Positions 36,513 to 51,400 of a stretch of 64,000 nt of DNA are shown piece after piece. The stretch spans positions 28,011,932 through 28,075,931 of the forward strand of contig NC_087160.1 of assembly GCF_035594125.1 (NCBI RefSeq). Reading direction: 5' to 3'. The stretch is from Scylla paramamosain (Eukaryota > Arthropoda > Malacostraca > Decapoda > Portunidae). Every line of letters starts with the position of its first letter. Within the stretch, counting starts at the first letter, position 1. The notes beneath the pieces were generated by a model, which saw only the letters and a list, made by a program, of their open reading frames with translations, searched no databases and was not told where the DNA came from. The position numbers and the translations under genes were made by a program.

Positions 36513-39500
36513 AAAAGTACTTAATTACACACATACCCCTCACTCATAATTCAGAATTATCATGGCAACTCCTACACCAGCCTCAGAGTCCCCATCGGGA
36601 AAGGGGACCACAAATGTCCCCAGGTTGGACTGCTCTTCTGGTACTGACCCTAAGTGTTTTGACACCCCCCCTCAACTTTTTTTTTCATTAACTTTTGCAA
36701 CATTCACTGTCTTAGATATAATTTTCAATCTGTAGAACACCACCTCTCTTTTACTAAATCTCATCTTTTCCTCACTGAAACACAGGTGTCTGAGGCAACT
36801 GACAGTAACCCCTTTTCTGTTCCCTCCTACTTTCTCTATTTTCATTTTCAATCCAAAGTTGGATGTTGCATTTATATGCACAATGACTTAACCTGCTCTC
36901 TTGCCCTCGCTCTTGAATCTTTAAAGTTTTCCACCATCTGGCTACAGTTACAGAGTCACTTTCAGACTAGATTTATCTGTGCTCTATATCTCTCACCAAA
37001 CTCCTCTGACTATAAGAAATTCTTTGGCTACTTATCTTCCAAAGTGGAGCACTTCCTGACTCTCTTCCCTTTTGTGGAGATCTCCATCCTTGGAGACTTC
37101 AGTGTTCACCACCAGCTTTGGCTTTCCTCTCCCTTCACTGACCATCCTGGTGAACTAGCCTTCAACTTTGCTACCCTCCACGACCTAGAGCAACTGGTGC
37201 AACACCTTACTTGTATTCCTGACTGCCTTGGAGATGCACTCAACATTCTTGACCTTTTCCTAACCTCTAATCCTGCTTATGCTGTTACCATATCTTCTCC
37301 ATTGGGCTTCTCTGATCACAATCTCTTATCTGTTTCTTATCCTATCACTCCAATCCCTCAGGATCCCCCTAAGCGGAGGTGGTTCTGGCGTTTTGCCTCT
37401 GCTAGTTGGGGGAACCTGAGGAGATATTTTGCTGATTTTCCTTGGAATGACCACTGCTTCTGTGACAGAGACCTGTCTCTGTGTACTGAGCACATAACAG
37501 AGATGATAGTGTCTGGCATGGAGGCATACATTCCTCACTCTTTCCCTCGACCTAAACCTTCCAAACCTTGGTTTAACACAGCCTGTTTTTGTGCTATACA
37601 TAATAGAGAGGTGGCCTTCCATCACCAGAATCTCATGCACTTTATATTTCTACTCAGAACCATGCCGAGTCTGTTCTCCAGCTAGCCAAAAACTCCTTCA
37701 TTAATAGAAAGCGTCAAAATCTTTCAAAATCTAACCCCTTGTGACTTCTGGCATTTAGCCAAAAACATCTCCAATAACTTTGCTTCTTTTTCTTTCCCTT
37801 CTTTATTTCAATCAGATGGTACCACTGCTATCACATCTATCTCTAAAGTTCAAACTCTCTTTGTTCAAACCTTTGTTAAAACTCTACCTTGGACGATTCA
37901 GGGTTTGTTTCTCCCTCTCCTCCACCCTCTGACTACTTCATGCTACCTATTAAAATTCTTCGCAATGATGTTTTCCATGCCCTCACTGGTCTAAACCCTT
38001 GGAAGGCTTATGGACCTGATGGGGTCCCTCCTATTGTTCTCAGAAACTGCTCCTCCGTGCTTGCACCTTGCCTTGTCAAACTCTTTCAACTCTGTCTGTC
38101 AAACTCTGTCTGTCAACATCTACCTTTCCTTTTTGCTGGAAGTTTTCCTCCGTTCAGCTTGTTCCTTAAAAGGGTGACCATTCTAATCTCTCAAACTACT
38201 GTCCTATTGCTTTAATTTCCTGCCTATCAAAAGTTTTTGAATCCATCCTCAACAGGAAGATTCTTAAACATCTATCACTTCACAACCTCCTATCTGATTG
38301 CCAGTATGGGTTTCGTCAAGGCTGTTCTACTGGTGATCTTCTGGCTTTCCATACAGTGTCTTGGTCATCTTTTAGAGATTTTGGTGAAAATTTTGCTGTT
38401 ATCTTAGACATATCAAAAGCTTTTGATAGAGTCTGGCACAAAACTTTGATTTCCAAACTACCCTCCTATGGCTTCTATCCTTCTATCTGTAACTTTATCT
38501 CAAGTTTCCTTTCTGATCATTCTATTGCTGCTTTGGTAGACAGTCACTGTTCTTCTCCTAAATCTATTAACAGTGGTGTTTGTCAGGGTTCTGTCTTGTC
38601 ACCAGCTCTCTTCCTATTATTCATCAATGACCCAGACTTCTTGTCCTATCCACTTGTATGCTGATGATACCACCCTGTGCTTTCCCATGTCTTTTCATAG
38701 ACGTCCAACCCTTGAGGAAGTAAACAGCTCATTCAGGGAACCCACAAAACGTCTGACTTCTGATCTCTCTAAAATTTTTGATTGGGGCAGAGCAAACTTG
38801 GTATTGTTCAATGCCTCAAAAACTCAATTCCTCCATCTATCAACTCAACACAACCTTCCAGACAACTATCCCCTCTTCTTCAATGACACTCAACTGTCCC
38901 ACTCTTCTACATTGAACATCCTTGGTCTGTTCTTTTCTTAAAATCTAAACTGGAAACTTCACATCTCATCTCTAGCTAAAACAGCTTCTATGAAGGTAGG
39001 TTTTCTGAGACGTTTCCACCAGTTTTCTCATCCTTCCAGCTGCTAACTCTGTACAGGGGCCTTATCCTTCCATGTATGGAGTATGCTTCACATGTCTGGG
39101 GGGGTTTCACTCATACTTTTCTTTTGTCTTAGACAGGGTGGAATCAAAAGCTTTTTGTCTCATCAACTCCTCTACTCTAATTGACTGTCTTCAGCCTTTT
39201 TCTCATCGCAGCAGTGTTGCATCTCTTGCTATCTTCTACTGCTATTTTCATACTAACTGCTCTTTTGATCTTGCTAACTGCATGCCTCAACTCCTCCCGT
39301 GGCCTCGCTGCACAAGACTCTTCTCTCTCTAACCCCTATTGTCCACCTCTCCAATGCAAGAGTTAACCAATATTCTCAGTCGTTCATCCCTTTCTCTTGT
39401 AAACTCTGGAACTCCCTGTCTGCTTCTGTATTTCCACCTTCCTATGACTTGAACTACTTCAAGAGGAAGGTTTCAAGACACTTATCCTTCAATTTTTGAC

Positions 39501-39617
39501 CACTGCTTTAGACTCTATTTGGGGACTGGCATCTCAAGTGGGCTTTTTTTTAATTTATTTTTTTATTAGATTTTTGTTGTCCTTGGCTGGTGTCCCTCCT
39601 ACATAAAAAAAAAAAAA
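36513..39617 (+). mobile_element. EN-RT LINE copy A, nearly full length, frameshifted
   Basis: Best copy of the family. An endonuclease-like region at 36786-37685 shows [11 protein letters not shown], then [10 protein letters not shown] and [11 protein letters not shown]. The RT follows in broken frames: K-A-Y-G-P-D-G-V-P-P-I-V-L near 38005, F-A-V-I-L-D-I-S-K-A-F-D-R-V near 38395, G-V-C-Q-G-S-V-L-S-P near 38575, then the catalytic Y-A-D-D in another frame near 38658, and a C-terminus ending K-R-K-V-S-R-H-L-S near 39480. The 3' UTR ends GTGTCCCTCCTACAT plus poly-A to 39617. At least four frameshifts or stops. The 5' UTR seen in copy B is absent. Jockey/I-like APE-type organisation; exact clade not settled by eye. 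Confidence 0.92.
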
Positions 39618-39621
39618 AAAA

Positions 39622-39752
39622 ATATACTGAACCTGTAAGTTCCCTCCACTGGCTGCCTACCCACTAAACTCCTTTGTTTTTATATATACATATCCTCAGA
39701 TAATGGCCGCCTACATTCTGCTACATGACCCCCCTCAGTTTGGGAACCACTG
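39622..39752. mobile_element. Relic right end of the same hAT family as 5063-8147
   Basis: TACTGAACCTGTAAGTTCCC through CAGTTTGGGAACCACTG is closely similar to 8003-8147, with the GGCC-rich part shortened. It ends in the complete terminal inverted repeat at 39752 and has no left end. It lies directly against the poly-A of LINE copy A. Confidence 0.88.
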
Positions 39753-39784
39753 ATGTAGACCCTATGAACCAGATGAATGAGGTG

Positions 39785-40575
39785 AGTGGTGTAGTCCTAT
39801 CTGAAGAGAAGGTATATGAGATAGAAAAAATGTTTGAAGCACCAGCTGAATGAGAATTCACAGAATTATTGTGATGGAATGCCATATTCAGGTCTCACAA
39901 GATGAAAAATGAAAAATAAGATTTTTGGAATGGTGGAGGCATGAAGGGGCCTGGAAGAAGTAGGAGTGGATTTGTTTTTTAATCTAATATGCATAATGTA
40001 GGAGAAAATGGATATATCTGATGAGTGGAGAGAGTGTTGGTACCCATCTTCAAGGAGAAAGGAAATGTACAAGTGTGAGAACTATTATGGAATTAAAAGA
40101 ATATCACACACTATGAAAGTCCAGTAAAGGATACTGCAAAGATGATCCTGGAGATGAATGTATCAAGGGGACAGTTAGGATTCATGTCTGCAAGAGAAAC
40201 AATGAGCCTAATTTTCATATTGAGGCAAATGGCAGAAAAGTACAGAAAAAAAAGTGAAAGAACTCAACATTGTATTTATTTATCTGGGGAAGTCCTGTGA
40301 TAGGATGCCAAGACAGGAACTGTAGAGATGTTTTGAGAGTGGAAGATACCAGTAAAATATGTAACACTAGTAAAAGAAAAGTACAAGAACCTCAAGAAAA
40401 GATAGGAGGACCCAATACAAAGTGGAAAGCTGGCATAGTAGAGGACATAAAGAAGAATGGTCTGACTACCAACCTAGTAGGCAAGACAGGTGGAGGTGGT
40501 TCATTAAAACCAGCAATAATAAAGCTGAGGAAGACAGGAACTGATAACACAAGGAATTTTGACAAGCTTTTCTTG
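39785..40575 (+). mobile_element. RTE-like LINE fragment, internally deleted
   Basis: Broken frames read G-Q-L-G-F-M-S-A-R-E-T-M-S-L-I-F-I-L-R-Q-M-A-E-K-Y around 40165-40245, the QFGF..GT block of RTE reverse transcriptases. About 100 bases later the text is already I-G-G-P-N-T-K-W-K-A-G-I-V-E-D-I-K-K-N-G-L, the extreme C-terminus, so the catalytic part is missing. Confidence 0.65.
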
Positions 40576-40654
40576 TAACTTTAATTTTGGGAAGGGCTAA
40601 AACAGCACACCAGCTCTAGCAATTTTTGTCCTTTTACTTTTTTTATTATTTTTG

Positions 40655-40800
40655 AAAACTGATTTTTATGCATGTCCTTGGGTATGCATTGAAACAATGA
40701 GAAATTTGTGTTAAGGCAGGATAAATCTTTAGCCATGAGAGGCTCTCACCAAGGATAGGAACTGAACCCCTGTCCAGAACAGGAGGAAAAATCATGATAA
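40655..40800 (+). repeat. Dispersed repeat, copy 1 (contains GGAACTGAACCCCTG)
   Basis: Shares GGATAAATCTTT, then a GAACCCCT core, with a copy at 41940-42085, and ATCTTTAGCCATGAGAGG-type text plus a CTGAACC core with one at about 58220-58340. All three point the same way. The core resembles a reversed tRNA-type B box, so it may be SINE-like; no A box or tail was found. Confidence 0.5.
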
Positions 40801-40969
40801 TAATTTTTTGGGATTTCTACTCCTGGTCACTATAGTTTTCTCCCTTCATTTAGATCAATTTCTGGGATTTTAGTCTTCCCTATACCAGTTGTTATACTTC
40901 TCTTTTACTATTAAACCATTTACTTCAGAAATAACTTTTACAGGAGAATCCCTGCCCAGAGACATTCAT

Positions 40970-41930
40970 ACACCACAGTAAAAAAAGTGATCTTGCATCA
41001 TGGTGGCACATGCTACTTGGGGAGCACATTTTACTTAAGTCCTCTCGACAAGCAGAAGAAATGGGCAGGGACAAATTGACTTATTGGCATATGAAGTGCA
41101 TCTCTCCTCCTCACTCATGCCCATAGTAACAATGACCAGCATTAATTATCAGTCAATATTCATTGCATCTTTGGTGATGCATAACCAGCTTTTTTCAGGT
41201 TGAAATGCATTTCGTTCTGTTCATTTTGTGGTGTTTGTAGTGATGAGTGTGAGGCAGACAAGTCATGGTGATATCATTGTCATAGATTTTCACAGGTCAG
41301 GCTTGAATGATGTCAATATAGCAAAACATATGAATTAGAAAATGCAAAACTTCTAGAACCTCATACAAAAATTCATCAAGGGAGGCAGAGAGGAATTATC
41401 TTTTCATAGCCAGTGGTGGCATCCCCACTGCTTTCTTTCACCTGCGCCTTGCTGTAAGAGTTGGATTAGAGTCCAACTGCCTTCATAGAGAAGCTAGAAG
41501 TCATGGGGATAAAGATAAAGGGATGCCACCACTGTAGATGTGAATTTTTTAATGAATATTCCACAAGTTTTGTCTTTTGTGTTTTGCTGTATCAACATTA
41601 TTCAAGCCAGACATTTAAAGATCCATGATTTAATGTTATCACCGTGACTTGTCCGCCTCTCCCTCATCACTACAAATACCACAACATGAACAGAAAAAAA
41701 ATGTTTCACCTCGAGAACAAAACTGATCATGTGTCACCAAAGACACAATGAACACTGACATTGGTAACCTGCTTAATACTGGTCATTGCTACTATGGGCA
41801 ATGCACTTGAGATGCCATTAAGTCAATTTGTCCCTACCCATTTTTTATACTTGCTGTGAGGCCTTAAGTAAAACATACTCCCCGAGTAGTGAATGCCACT
41901 GTGACACAAGATTGGCGTTTGCTGTGTGTT
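40970..41930. mobile_element. Large fold-back element, imperfect inverted repeat arms of about 440 bp
   Basis: The left arm runs from CACCACAGTAAA (40971) to CAGTGGTGGCATCCC (41411-41425); the right arm is its reverse complement from GGGATGCCACCACTG (41520-41534) to about 41930. Arms share long blocks such as GGGACAAATTGACTTA and TTTGTAGTGATGAG but differ by many substitutions and small indels, so it is old. The 94-nt loop holds a small hairpin (AGTTGGA..GTCCAACT). No open frame of note. Dispersed repeats in direct orientation flank both sides. Confidence 0.85.
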
Positions 41931-41939
41931 AACTGAAGA

Positions 41940-42085
41940 TCTTTAAAACTGCCTTCAAATTTCATGCCTCTGCTTGGGCTGTTCATTGAAATACTGAAAA
42001 ATTGAGCTGAAGGTAGGATAAATCTTTAACTAGGATTGGGAATGGAACCCCTAACCAGGACAGGATAGCATCATGAACATAAGTT
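41940..42085 (+). repeat. Dispersed repeat, copy 2
   Basis: Direct repeat of 40655-40800, on the other side of the fold-back element, with GGGAATGGAACCCCTAACC in place of the first copy's core. Confidence 0.5.
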
Positions 42086-45140
<3,055 letters not shown>

Positions 45141-46590
45141 CTACTGGGTCACCATAGGAGCCAGACCAGACACGAACGTGATGCTCCGGTAAAGAGCATT
45201 GCGCAGGAAGGTTGGGGTATTGGGGGAATTGGCCAGGTGTTCACATGCCACCCGCAGCTCGTGGAACATGTTGCGGGTATACGGGTTACGACGGGAGGAA
45301 TACCTCAGGGTCAGAAAACGGTAGTATGCAAACGGTGTTATGAGGCTGCCCCTGCCCCTGTAATGCAAGTTTTGTTTTAAGTAAGTTACCACTGACTACA
45401 ATATTTTGCATTCAAAAATATTATGGCCAGACTGATGCTTTCACTAAATATTATTTTTTCACTTGTCTGGCATTCAGAAAAGAAGATTCAGGTTGGTTAC
45501 TTACATAAGGAGAGAGAGAACACAATGAGGCATGAGGAAGATTTCAACAAAGGCTGCTCCTCGTAAAATGTTTCTGTGGTGGTATTCTATGAGAGAAATC
45601 AGGAACCTTGAACCTAGAGCATTATTTTGCCCTATGACCTGTTGAAAGAGAGGAACATCTGATAAATTATTTATATTACTGATTAACTTGTAAATTTCAA
45701 CTGATTGACATTCACTCAGCTTGTGTTGTTTTATCTTTAGGAATGAAAATTTAGGGAACAACACTAATACACAAGATTTCCATCCACTCAAGTCCAGGTA
45801 CTATTCTTACAAAACTGCCTTTTATTATATAAAAAAAATCAACTGTGCTGGATTGTAGGTAATATCACCCAAATATCAGTGACATGACTACAATTCTTTC
45901 ATTACTATTTTCTTTTCTCACTACAGGATAAGCTACATTTTGAAAGATATTTCCAGAGAACAGTATATTCTGTACTTACATCTAGAAGGCCAAGGGAATA
46001 GCTTGCAAAGTGGAGAAGAGCAAACAGGAAGATGGGAGCAAGGACCATTGTCATGGGTGAAGTATACATGAAGATGATAGAGTAAAGGAGGTAGTGGGCT
46101 GAGTCTTCCATCAGCAGATGAGCAAAGAATTCTCTTGAGAACTGAACAGAGGGGATGCGCTGGGTGAGGCGAAGGGCAGACGTGGCAGCATTGCTCATTA
46201 ATACCTTCTGGTAACTGCTGTATGGGTTCCTGTGATACAAAAATCCAATGGATATTTGTTATGGCAATATGAAATGGACATAATAATGTTATCCTTAACA
46301 CTTAGATTTATAGCTGAGGTGGAATTTTAATCAGACATATACATGAGCAGTATTCTGTGCTCTATGAGGGAATTAAGGCAAAGCTCAAGCCCTACAGTTA
46401 CTCACCCGAATACAGGGATGAGGTAGGATATGCAGAAGATGAGAGTGAGGGCACGGGTGGCCCAGAGTAGAGTCTCCACCTTGTGCTCCAAAATGTGTGT
46501 TTTGAGTGCCTCCATTCCCCGGGCCTGCTGTGTTTGGTCCCCGGAGGCGCCCTCCTGCTGCCGCTCACTTTGGCTCTGCTCCTCAGGCAT
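45141..46590 (-). CDS. TMEM33: Transmembrane protein 33 (TMEM33 / Krueppel homolog 2), complete
   Basis: Four coding exons on the minus strand: 46590-46406, 46229-45980, 45638-45505 and 45357-45141 (stop TAG at 45143-45141). All introns are GT..AG with consensus donors (GTGAGT, GTAAGT, GTAAGT) and consistent phases 2, 0, 2; total 261 aa against 247 in human. Diagnostic blocks are N-A-A-T-S-A-L-R-L-T-Q-R, L-L-M-E-D-S-A-H-Y-L-L-Y-S-I-I-F, E-I-F-L-M-P, and F-A-Y-Y-R-F-L-T-L-R-Y-S-S-R-R-N-P-Y. Membrane segments lie near residues 43-61, 95-135 and 180-200. TMEM33 is an ER and nuclear-envelope membrane protein that shapes ER tubules with reticulons and takes part in ER stress signalling; the fly orthologue is Kr-h2. 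The N-terminal ~30 residues are hydrophilic, Gln/Glu-rich and lineage-specific. Start chosen as the first ATG of the open exon. Confidence 0.95.
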
Positions 46591-46640
46591 GGCTACTGCT
46601 TGTGGTACCTTTCTGGTTGGGAAAATATATACTGGTCATG

Positions 46641-47126
46641 TTAGGATTACAGAGCTTTCTTATTTTTTTTCTTTCTGAAATTAAGTGTCTTCAGTATTGA
46701 ACAAAGTGGGTTATAGACCTCTGACTAGGAAATTCTGCTAGACATCATGCTGTATGCTGTGTATAGGCATGATTTTTCAATACTGGAAAGACTTGGTCTT
46801 TCTCCTTTCTGACTGGTTCATCCTTCATCCTGGAAGTACTTCTAATGGTCATCCAAAGAAAAGTGATCTCCCACACTTCCACACTTTGTGTGGAAGGGAA
46901 GGTATAACTTGGAGAGAGAGAGAGAGAAAAAAAAAAAAAACAAAAAAATTCCTATGAGAAGATTAAGATTAAAATCAATTTATTTACTATCCTAATCACC
47001 AGTAAACATAGGGTACACCAGAGATTTCTTGCTGTGTTTAAATTACAAATTGTCCATGTTGGTTAGTTACCTTTCTTACAACAGAGGACAGAGGTGTGGA
47101 GTCAGAGCTTTAAAAAATTTGACTCT
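46641..47126. other. Non-coding stretch upstream of TMEM33 coding exon 1
   Basis: Probably 5' UTR intron of TMEM33. Short GA and A-rich simple sequence at 46910-46948. No exon or transposon recognised. Confidence 0.45.
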
Positions 47127-47246
47127 GACTCCTAGAAATTTCAAGAGTCTGAGTCTGACTCCAGGAAATTTCAAGAGTCTGAGTCCAATTCCAGGAAATT
47201 TCAAGAGTCTGAGTCTGATTCCAGGAAATTTCAAGAGCCCAACTCT
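47127..47246. repeat. 30-bp minisatellite, four units
   Basis: Units start at 47127, 47157, 47187 and 47217, each containing CCAGGAAATTTCAAGAGTCT or a close variant. 30 is a multiple of three, so the frame stays open and a repeated S-L-S-P-G-N-F-K-like peptide appears in translation; it lacks coding context. Confidence 0.92.
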
Positions 47247-47463
47247 GACTCTGCCTTCTCCCCCCACCTATCTGTCTCTTCTGCAGTACAGTAGTAACCT
47301 TACTACACTACTGACATATCTTTAACTTCAGATTTACCCATAATGTTAGTGACTATAATATCATGAAGGAGTAAAACCTACCAGTAAATTCTAATAATAT
47401 ATATCATTCTAAATTCCCTTTGTTATGTTTATTTTTATTACTCTGGTATGTATAATATACCTA

Positions 47464-47595
47464 TTCGGAGATCGGCATCTCAGTGGGCTTTTTTTTCTTA
47501 TTGGATTTTTGATGCCCTTGGCTGTTGTCCCTCCTACATAAAAAAAATAAATAAAACAAAATAAATAAATAAATAAATAAAATAAAATAATGATA
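47464..47595 (+). mobile_element. EN-RT LINE copy E, only the 3' end
   Basis: GGCATCTCAGTGGGCTTTTT through TTGTCCCTCCTACAT and an A-rich tail of AAAT units matches the end of copy A. Extreme 5' truncation. Confidence 0.85.
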
Positions 47596-47880
47596 ATAAT
47601 GATAATATAGAAGAGAAATGCAGTTTGATTTGTCAATTCATGAATATCTCTTGCAATGATAGGAGTGTGCACTTTGTACAAATAGAGTAAAGCCATCCCA
47701 CCCTGTCTGGTGCAGCAGCTGTACCCACAACACACTGAATTTTTTGCAAAATGAAGAAAAAATGACCATATAGGTATAGAGTATTTTTAACTTTCAGACC
47801 CGTTTGTTTAAATGTTTACAGTCCTCCTGCTTTAAAAGTGTATATTGAACAATGCATTTGCTGTGCACGCGCACGTGCGC

Positions 47881-47885
47881 ACACA

Positions 47886-47929
<44 letters not shown>
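47881..47929. repeat. (AC)n microsatellite
   Basis: Short AC tract directly before another LINE fragment. Confidence 0.95.
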
Positions 47930-47930
<1 letters not shown>

Positions 47931-47939
47931 TCACATTCA

Positions 47940-48435
47940 CATTCTGATCTGGAAGCAGCATGTCGCCAGCACCATAAGATCCGCTACCTACAGGCTGTAC
48001 ATGCTGCGCAGACTCAGGTCGCTGGGGACGCTGACAGACGAGTTAAGGGGGGGTGTACCTCAACTTCATCCTCCCCAGCGTGGTCCTCCTCCCTCACACA
48101 CACTCAACAGCTACAGCTGGAGAGTGTGCAGAAAAGGGCGTGCAGGGTCATCCTTGGCCCTGCCTACACCACCTACGATGAAGCCCTGACCACCCTGATA
48201 GTGCCTGTTGAATAGTCTGTCCAGACTATCCAACAGGCACTGAGAGGCTCTGGAAAAGTTTGCAAGGGGACTGCTGCATCATCCATGTCTCAGACACATG
48301 CTGCCGCCTGATGCGCCACGCCCGGTCCATGCCACCAAACACCGCAACAAGATAATGCCCCTAAAGGCACCGCGCATGGACTGGTACAGACTCAGCGTGA
48401 TTCCCACCATGGCGCGAGCCATCAATCAATCAATA
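47940..48435 (+). mobile_element. C-terminal fragment of a further LINE family
   Basis: Text in two frames gives Q-L-E-S-V-Q-K-R-A-C-R-V-I-L-G-P-A-Y-T-T-Y-D-E-A-L-T-T-L near 48110-48200, the conserved end of a LINE reverse transcriptase protein, then F-A-R/K..L-L-H-H, and ends with CAATCAATCAATCAATAG. GC-rich compared with its neighbours. A short local inverted duplication (ACTGTCCAGACTATC-like) near 48205-48240 is a lesion in it. Confidence 0.8.
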
Positions 48436-48583
48436 GTATTTCCTTTCTAGATTAGACTTAGCTTTAGGATAAATGTTAAGTATTTCTCCACCCCCTCTGT
48501 ACATTTTCAGTTTGTTAACTGCCAAAAGAATAAACCGTTTATTATTATTATTATTATTAATTACATATGCTAGTTGGGTTGTA

Positions 48584-49800
48584 CATTCGAAGTTTGCTCT
48601 GCCCCAATCAGAAATTTTAGAGAGATCAGAAGTCAGGCGTTCTGTGGCTTCCCTGCATGAACTGTCTACTTCCTGAAGGGTTGGACATCTATGAAAAGAT
48701 GTGGAAAAGTGCAGGGTCATATCAACAGTGTAGGAGTGGATAGGACAAGAAGTTTGGTTTAGAAGATCATTGATAAATAATGAGGGTGGTGATAGGGCAG
48801 AATCTTAAGGAACACTACTGTTAATAGATTCAGGAGAGAGAACAGTGACCGTCTACCACAGCAACAATAGAATGGTCAGAAAGGAGACTTCAGATGAAGT
48901 TACAGAGAAAAGGATAGAAGCCGTAGGAAGGTAGTTTGGAAATCAAAGCTTTGTGCCAGACTCTATCAAAAGCTTTTGATATGTCTAAGATAACAGCAAA
49001 ATTTTCACCAAAATCTCTAAAAGATGACCAAGACACAGTATGGAAAGCCAGAAGATCACCAGTAGAGCAACCTTGACGGAACCCATACTGTCAATCGGAT
49101 AGGAGTTTGTGAAGTGATAGATGTTTAAGAATCTTTCTGCTGAGGATAGACTTAAAAATTTTAGATAGGCAGGAAATCAAAGCAATAGGACAGTAGCTTG
49201 AGGAATAAGAACGATCACCCCTTTTAGGAACAGGCTGAACGTAGGCAGACTTCCAGCAACAAGGAAAGGTAGATGTTGATAGATAGTATTGAAAGAATTT
49301 GACTAGGCAAGGTGCAAGCACAGGGGCACATTTTCAGAAAACAATAGGAGGGACCCCATCAGGTCCATAAGCCTTCTGAGGGTTTAGCCCAGCGAAGGCA
49401 TGGAAAACATCACTGCGAAGGATCTTAATGGGTAACATGAAGTTGTCAGAGGGTGGAGGAGAGGGAGGAACAAGCCCTTGATCATCCAAGGTAGTTTTTT
49501 TTTTTTTTTTAACAAAGGTTTAAGCAAAGAGTTCAGCTTTAGAAATAGATGGGATGGCAGTGGTGCCATCAGCTTGAAATAAAGGAGGGAAAGATGAAGA
49601 AGCAAAGTTATTGGAGATGTTTTTGGCTAGGTGCCAGAAGTAAAGAGGGGAGTTAGATCTTGAAAGATTTTGACACATTTTACAAATGAATGAGTTTTTG
49701 GCTAGTTGAAGAACAGACTTGGCATGATTCCGGGCAGAAATATAAAGCACGCGAGATTCAGATGATGGAAGGCTCAAGTACTTTTTGTGGGCCAGCTCTC
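48584..49800 (-). mobile_element. Antisense EN-RT LINE copy D, middle part
   Basis: Minus-strand reading gives the endonuclease-RT linker ([17 protein letters not shown]), V-L/M-A-P-C-L-V-K-F-F-Q, C-P-I-A-L-I-S-C-L-S-K-I-F and, near 48600-48720, T-L-H-F-S-T-S-F-H-R and L-T-S-D-L-S-K-I-S-D-W-G-R-A-N. Both ends are missing: it stops after the D-W-G-R-A-N motif at 48584 and begins near A-H-K-K-Y-L-S-L-P at 49800. It lies in the presumed 5' intron of TMEM33 and has the same direction. Confidence 0.88.
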
Positions 49801-49994
49801 TATGATATACTATATATACAATTAAATATACTATAATCAATTACAAATATATATACTATATACAATTAAATAACTACAATTTTTTTCCATCTAGATTATG
49901 CTGTTTGCTGGTTCTAGTTTGATAGAGCCCAATTACAGCACATGTTTCTGATCAGGAACTACTGTATTTGCTGGCTCAATAGATGCACTTTTTT

Positions 49995-49997
<3 letters not shown>

Positions 49998-50091
<94 letters not shown>
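49998..50091. repeat. (GA)n microsatellite
   Basis: 47 uninterrupted units. Confidence 0.97.
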
Positions 50092-50093
<2 letters not shown>

Positions 50094-51286
50094 CGAATGA
50101 CCGACAAAAGGTTTGAAGTTTTATCTGAAGGCCAGACACTTGTTTTGTTGTAACAACTATAAGGCCAGGAACTTTCGCTCGAGATTAAAAGAAGACCCGT
50201 TTTATGTTATTTATAATTCTTCTAGGAAGATCTTTATGGATTTTACATTTCTCAACTATATGTACATATATAGACCTTATTATCATTATAAAACTAAATT
50301 TTCATAATTAAAAAAAAAAGAAAAAAAAAAAGACAGGCTTTTTTTTAATGCCAGCCCTATGTAACACACTCTATGTACCCATGAAAGATCCTTAGAATGT
50401 GATGTGTGCTCCTTTTTTGCCCTTTGAATCATTCAAACATGTCAGGTGTTAAACAAAAGAGCAGTGGTGATGACCTATTCTTTCCTACTGTTGAAGCACC
50501 ATTGTTCTTGTGTTTCTAATGCCTCACCATCCCCACTGCCTCCACTTCCTGTCAGCAACTTGTTTTGCCATAACACAATCCACATATGCCTGCTGTATCT
50601 CCTTATCAAGTTAAGACTTAAGATCTTACTTATGTTACAATTATGAACTTTAGTTCATGTACTTGAAAATTGTTCAAAGCACATTTAAAACCACAAAAAA
50701 CTGTTTATATTGACATGTCCAAATCTATTGCAGCCAAAATACGTCACAACAATATAAGCTGTAGTATAAATGACAGACTTATGAACAATTTACAAACGGC
50801 CTCTCGGAATGGAGCTTATTCATAGGTTGGGGTTATCTGTATTCTAAAATAAAATGAAGCCTTACAAATGTTCTCACTAGGGGCTTCTACCCCACAGATG
50901 CCCTCAACAAATATATGCGATATACTTTACTTAACTTTTGCTGACCTAGGCCAACTATCAAAACACTGATGACGTCTACAGCGTGATGCAGGCAAGGATT
51001 AACATGCTATCTGGGTAATGCTGTTTACCAAAATAATATAAAAATTTACTCTCGTTATGAACATGCCTTCTTCAATCCTTTCTTACCAGACACTCAGACA
51101 CGTAGCATGGGTATTACTCCCACCAGTTCCCCCTTCAGAGCGAGACGTCCACACACTGCCCTGCTCACAGAAAGAACACAAGTCATAGCAGCACATTGCA
51201 TCAGTCACCGTGACGTTGCACCCACTCACTCCTCCGAGGGAAACACTCTAATTAGCTTAGGACACAACCAGAAACCCTATACTTAC
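50092..51286. other. Probable 5' intron of TMEM33: no gene seen
   Basis: AT-rich sequence without exon, RNA gene or transposon that I can recognise. Confidence 0.4.
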
Positions 51287-51400
51287 GGAAAATTAGGAGT
51301 AGGAGTTGCTTGCACAGGTACAGACGGTGAAATAGGCCAATATCCACCAGTCGCCTCACATCAGCTCCTCAGCCCCGGCCCACCTGGACTTATATCCGTG
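51287..51400 (-). other. TMEM33: Possible untranslated first exon of TMEM33
   Basis: On the minus strand a GC-richer segment ends in a consensus donor, TTTTCC|GTAAGT at 51286-51281. A TATA-like GGATATAAGT lies near 51385-51395. The next minus-strand acceptor before the TMEM33 ATG is near 46625 (CCCAACCAG). Inferred from splice signals and position only. Confidence 0.35.

Noticed and set aside
40730..40770. tRNA gene suggested by the GAACTGAACCCCT core
   Set aside because: No cloverleaf arms or A box could be found around it.
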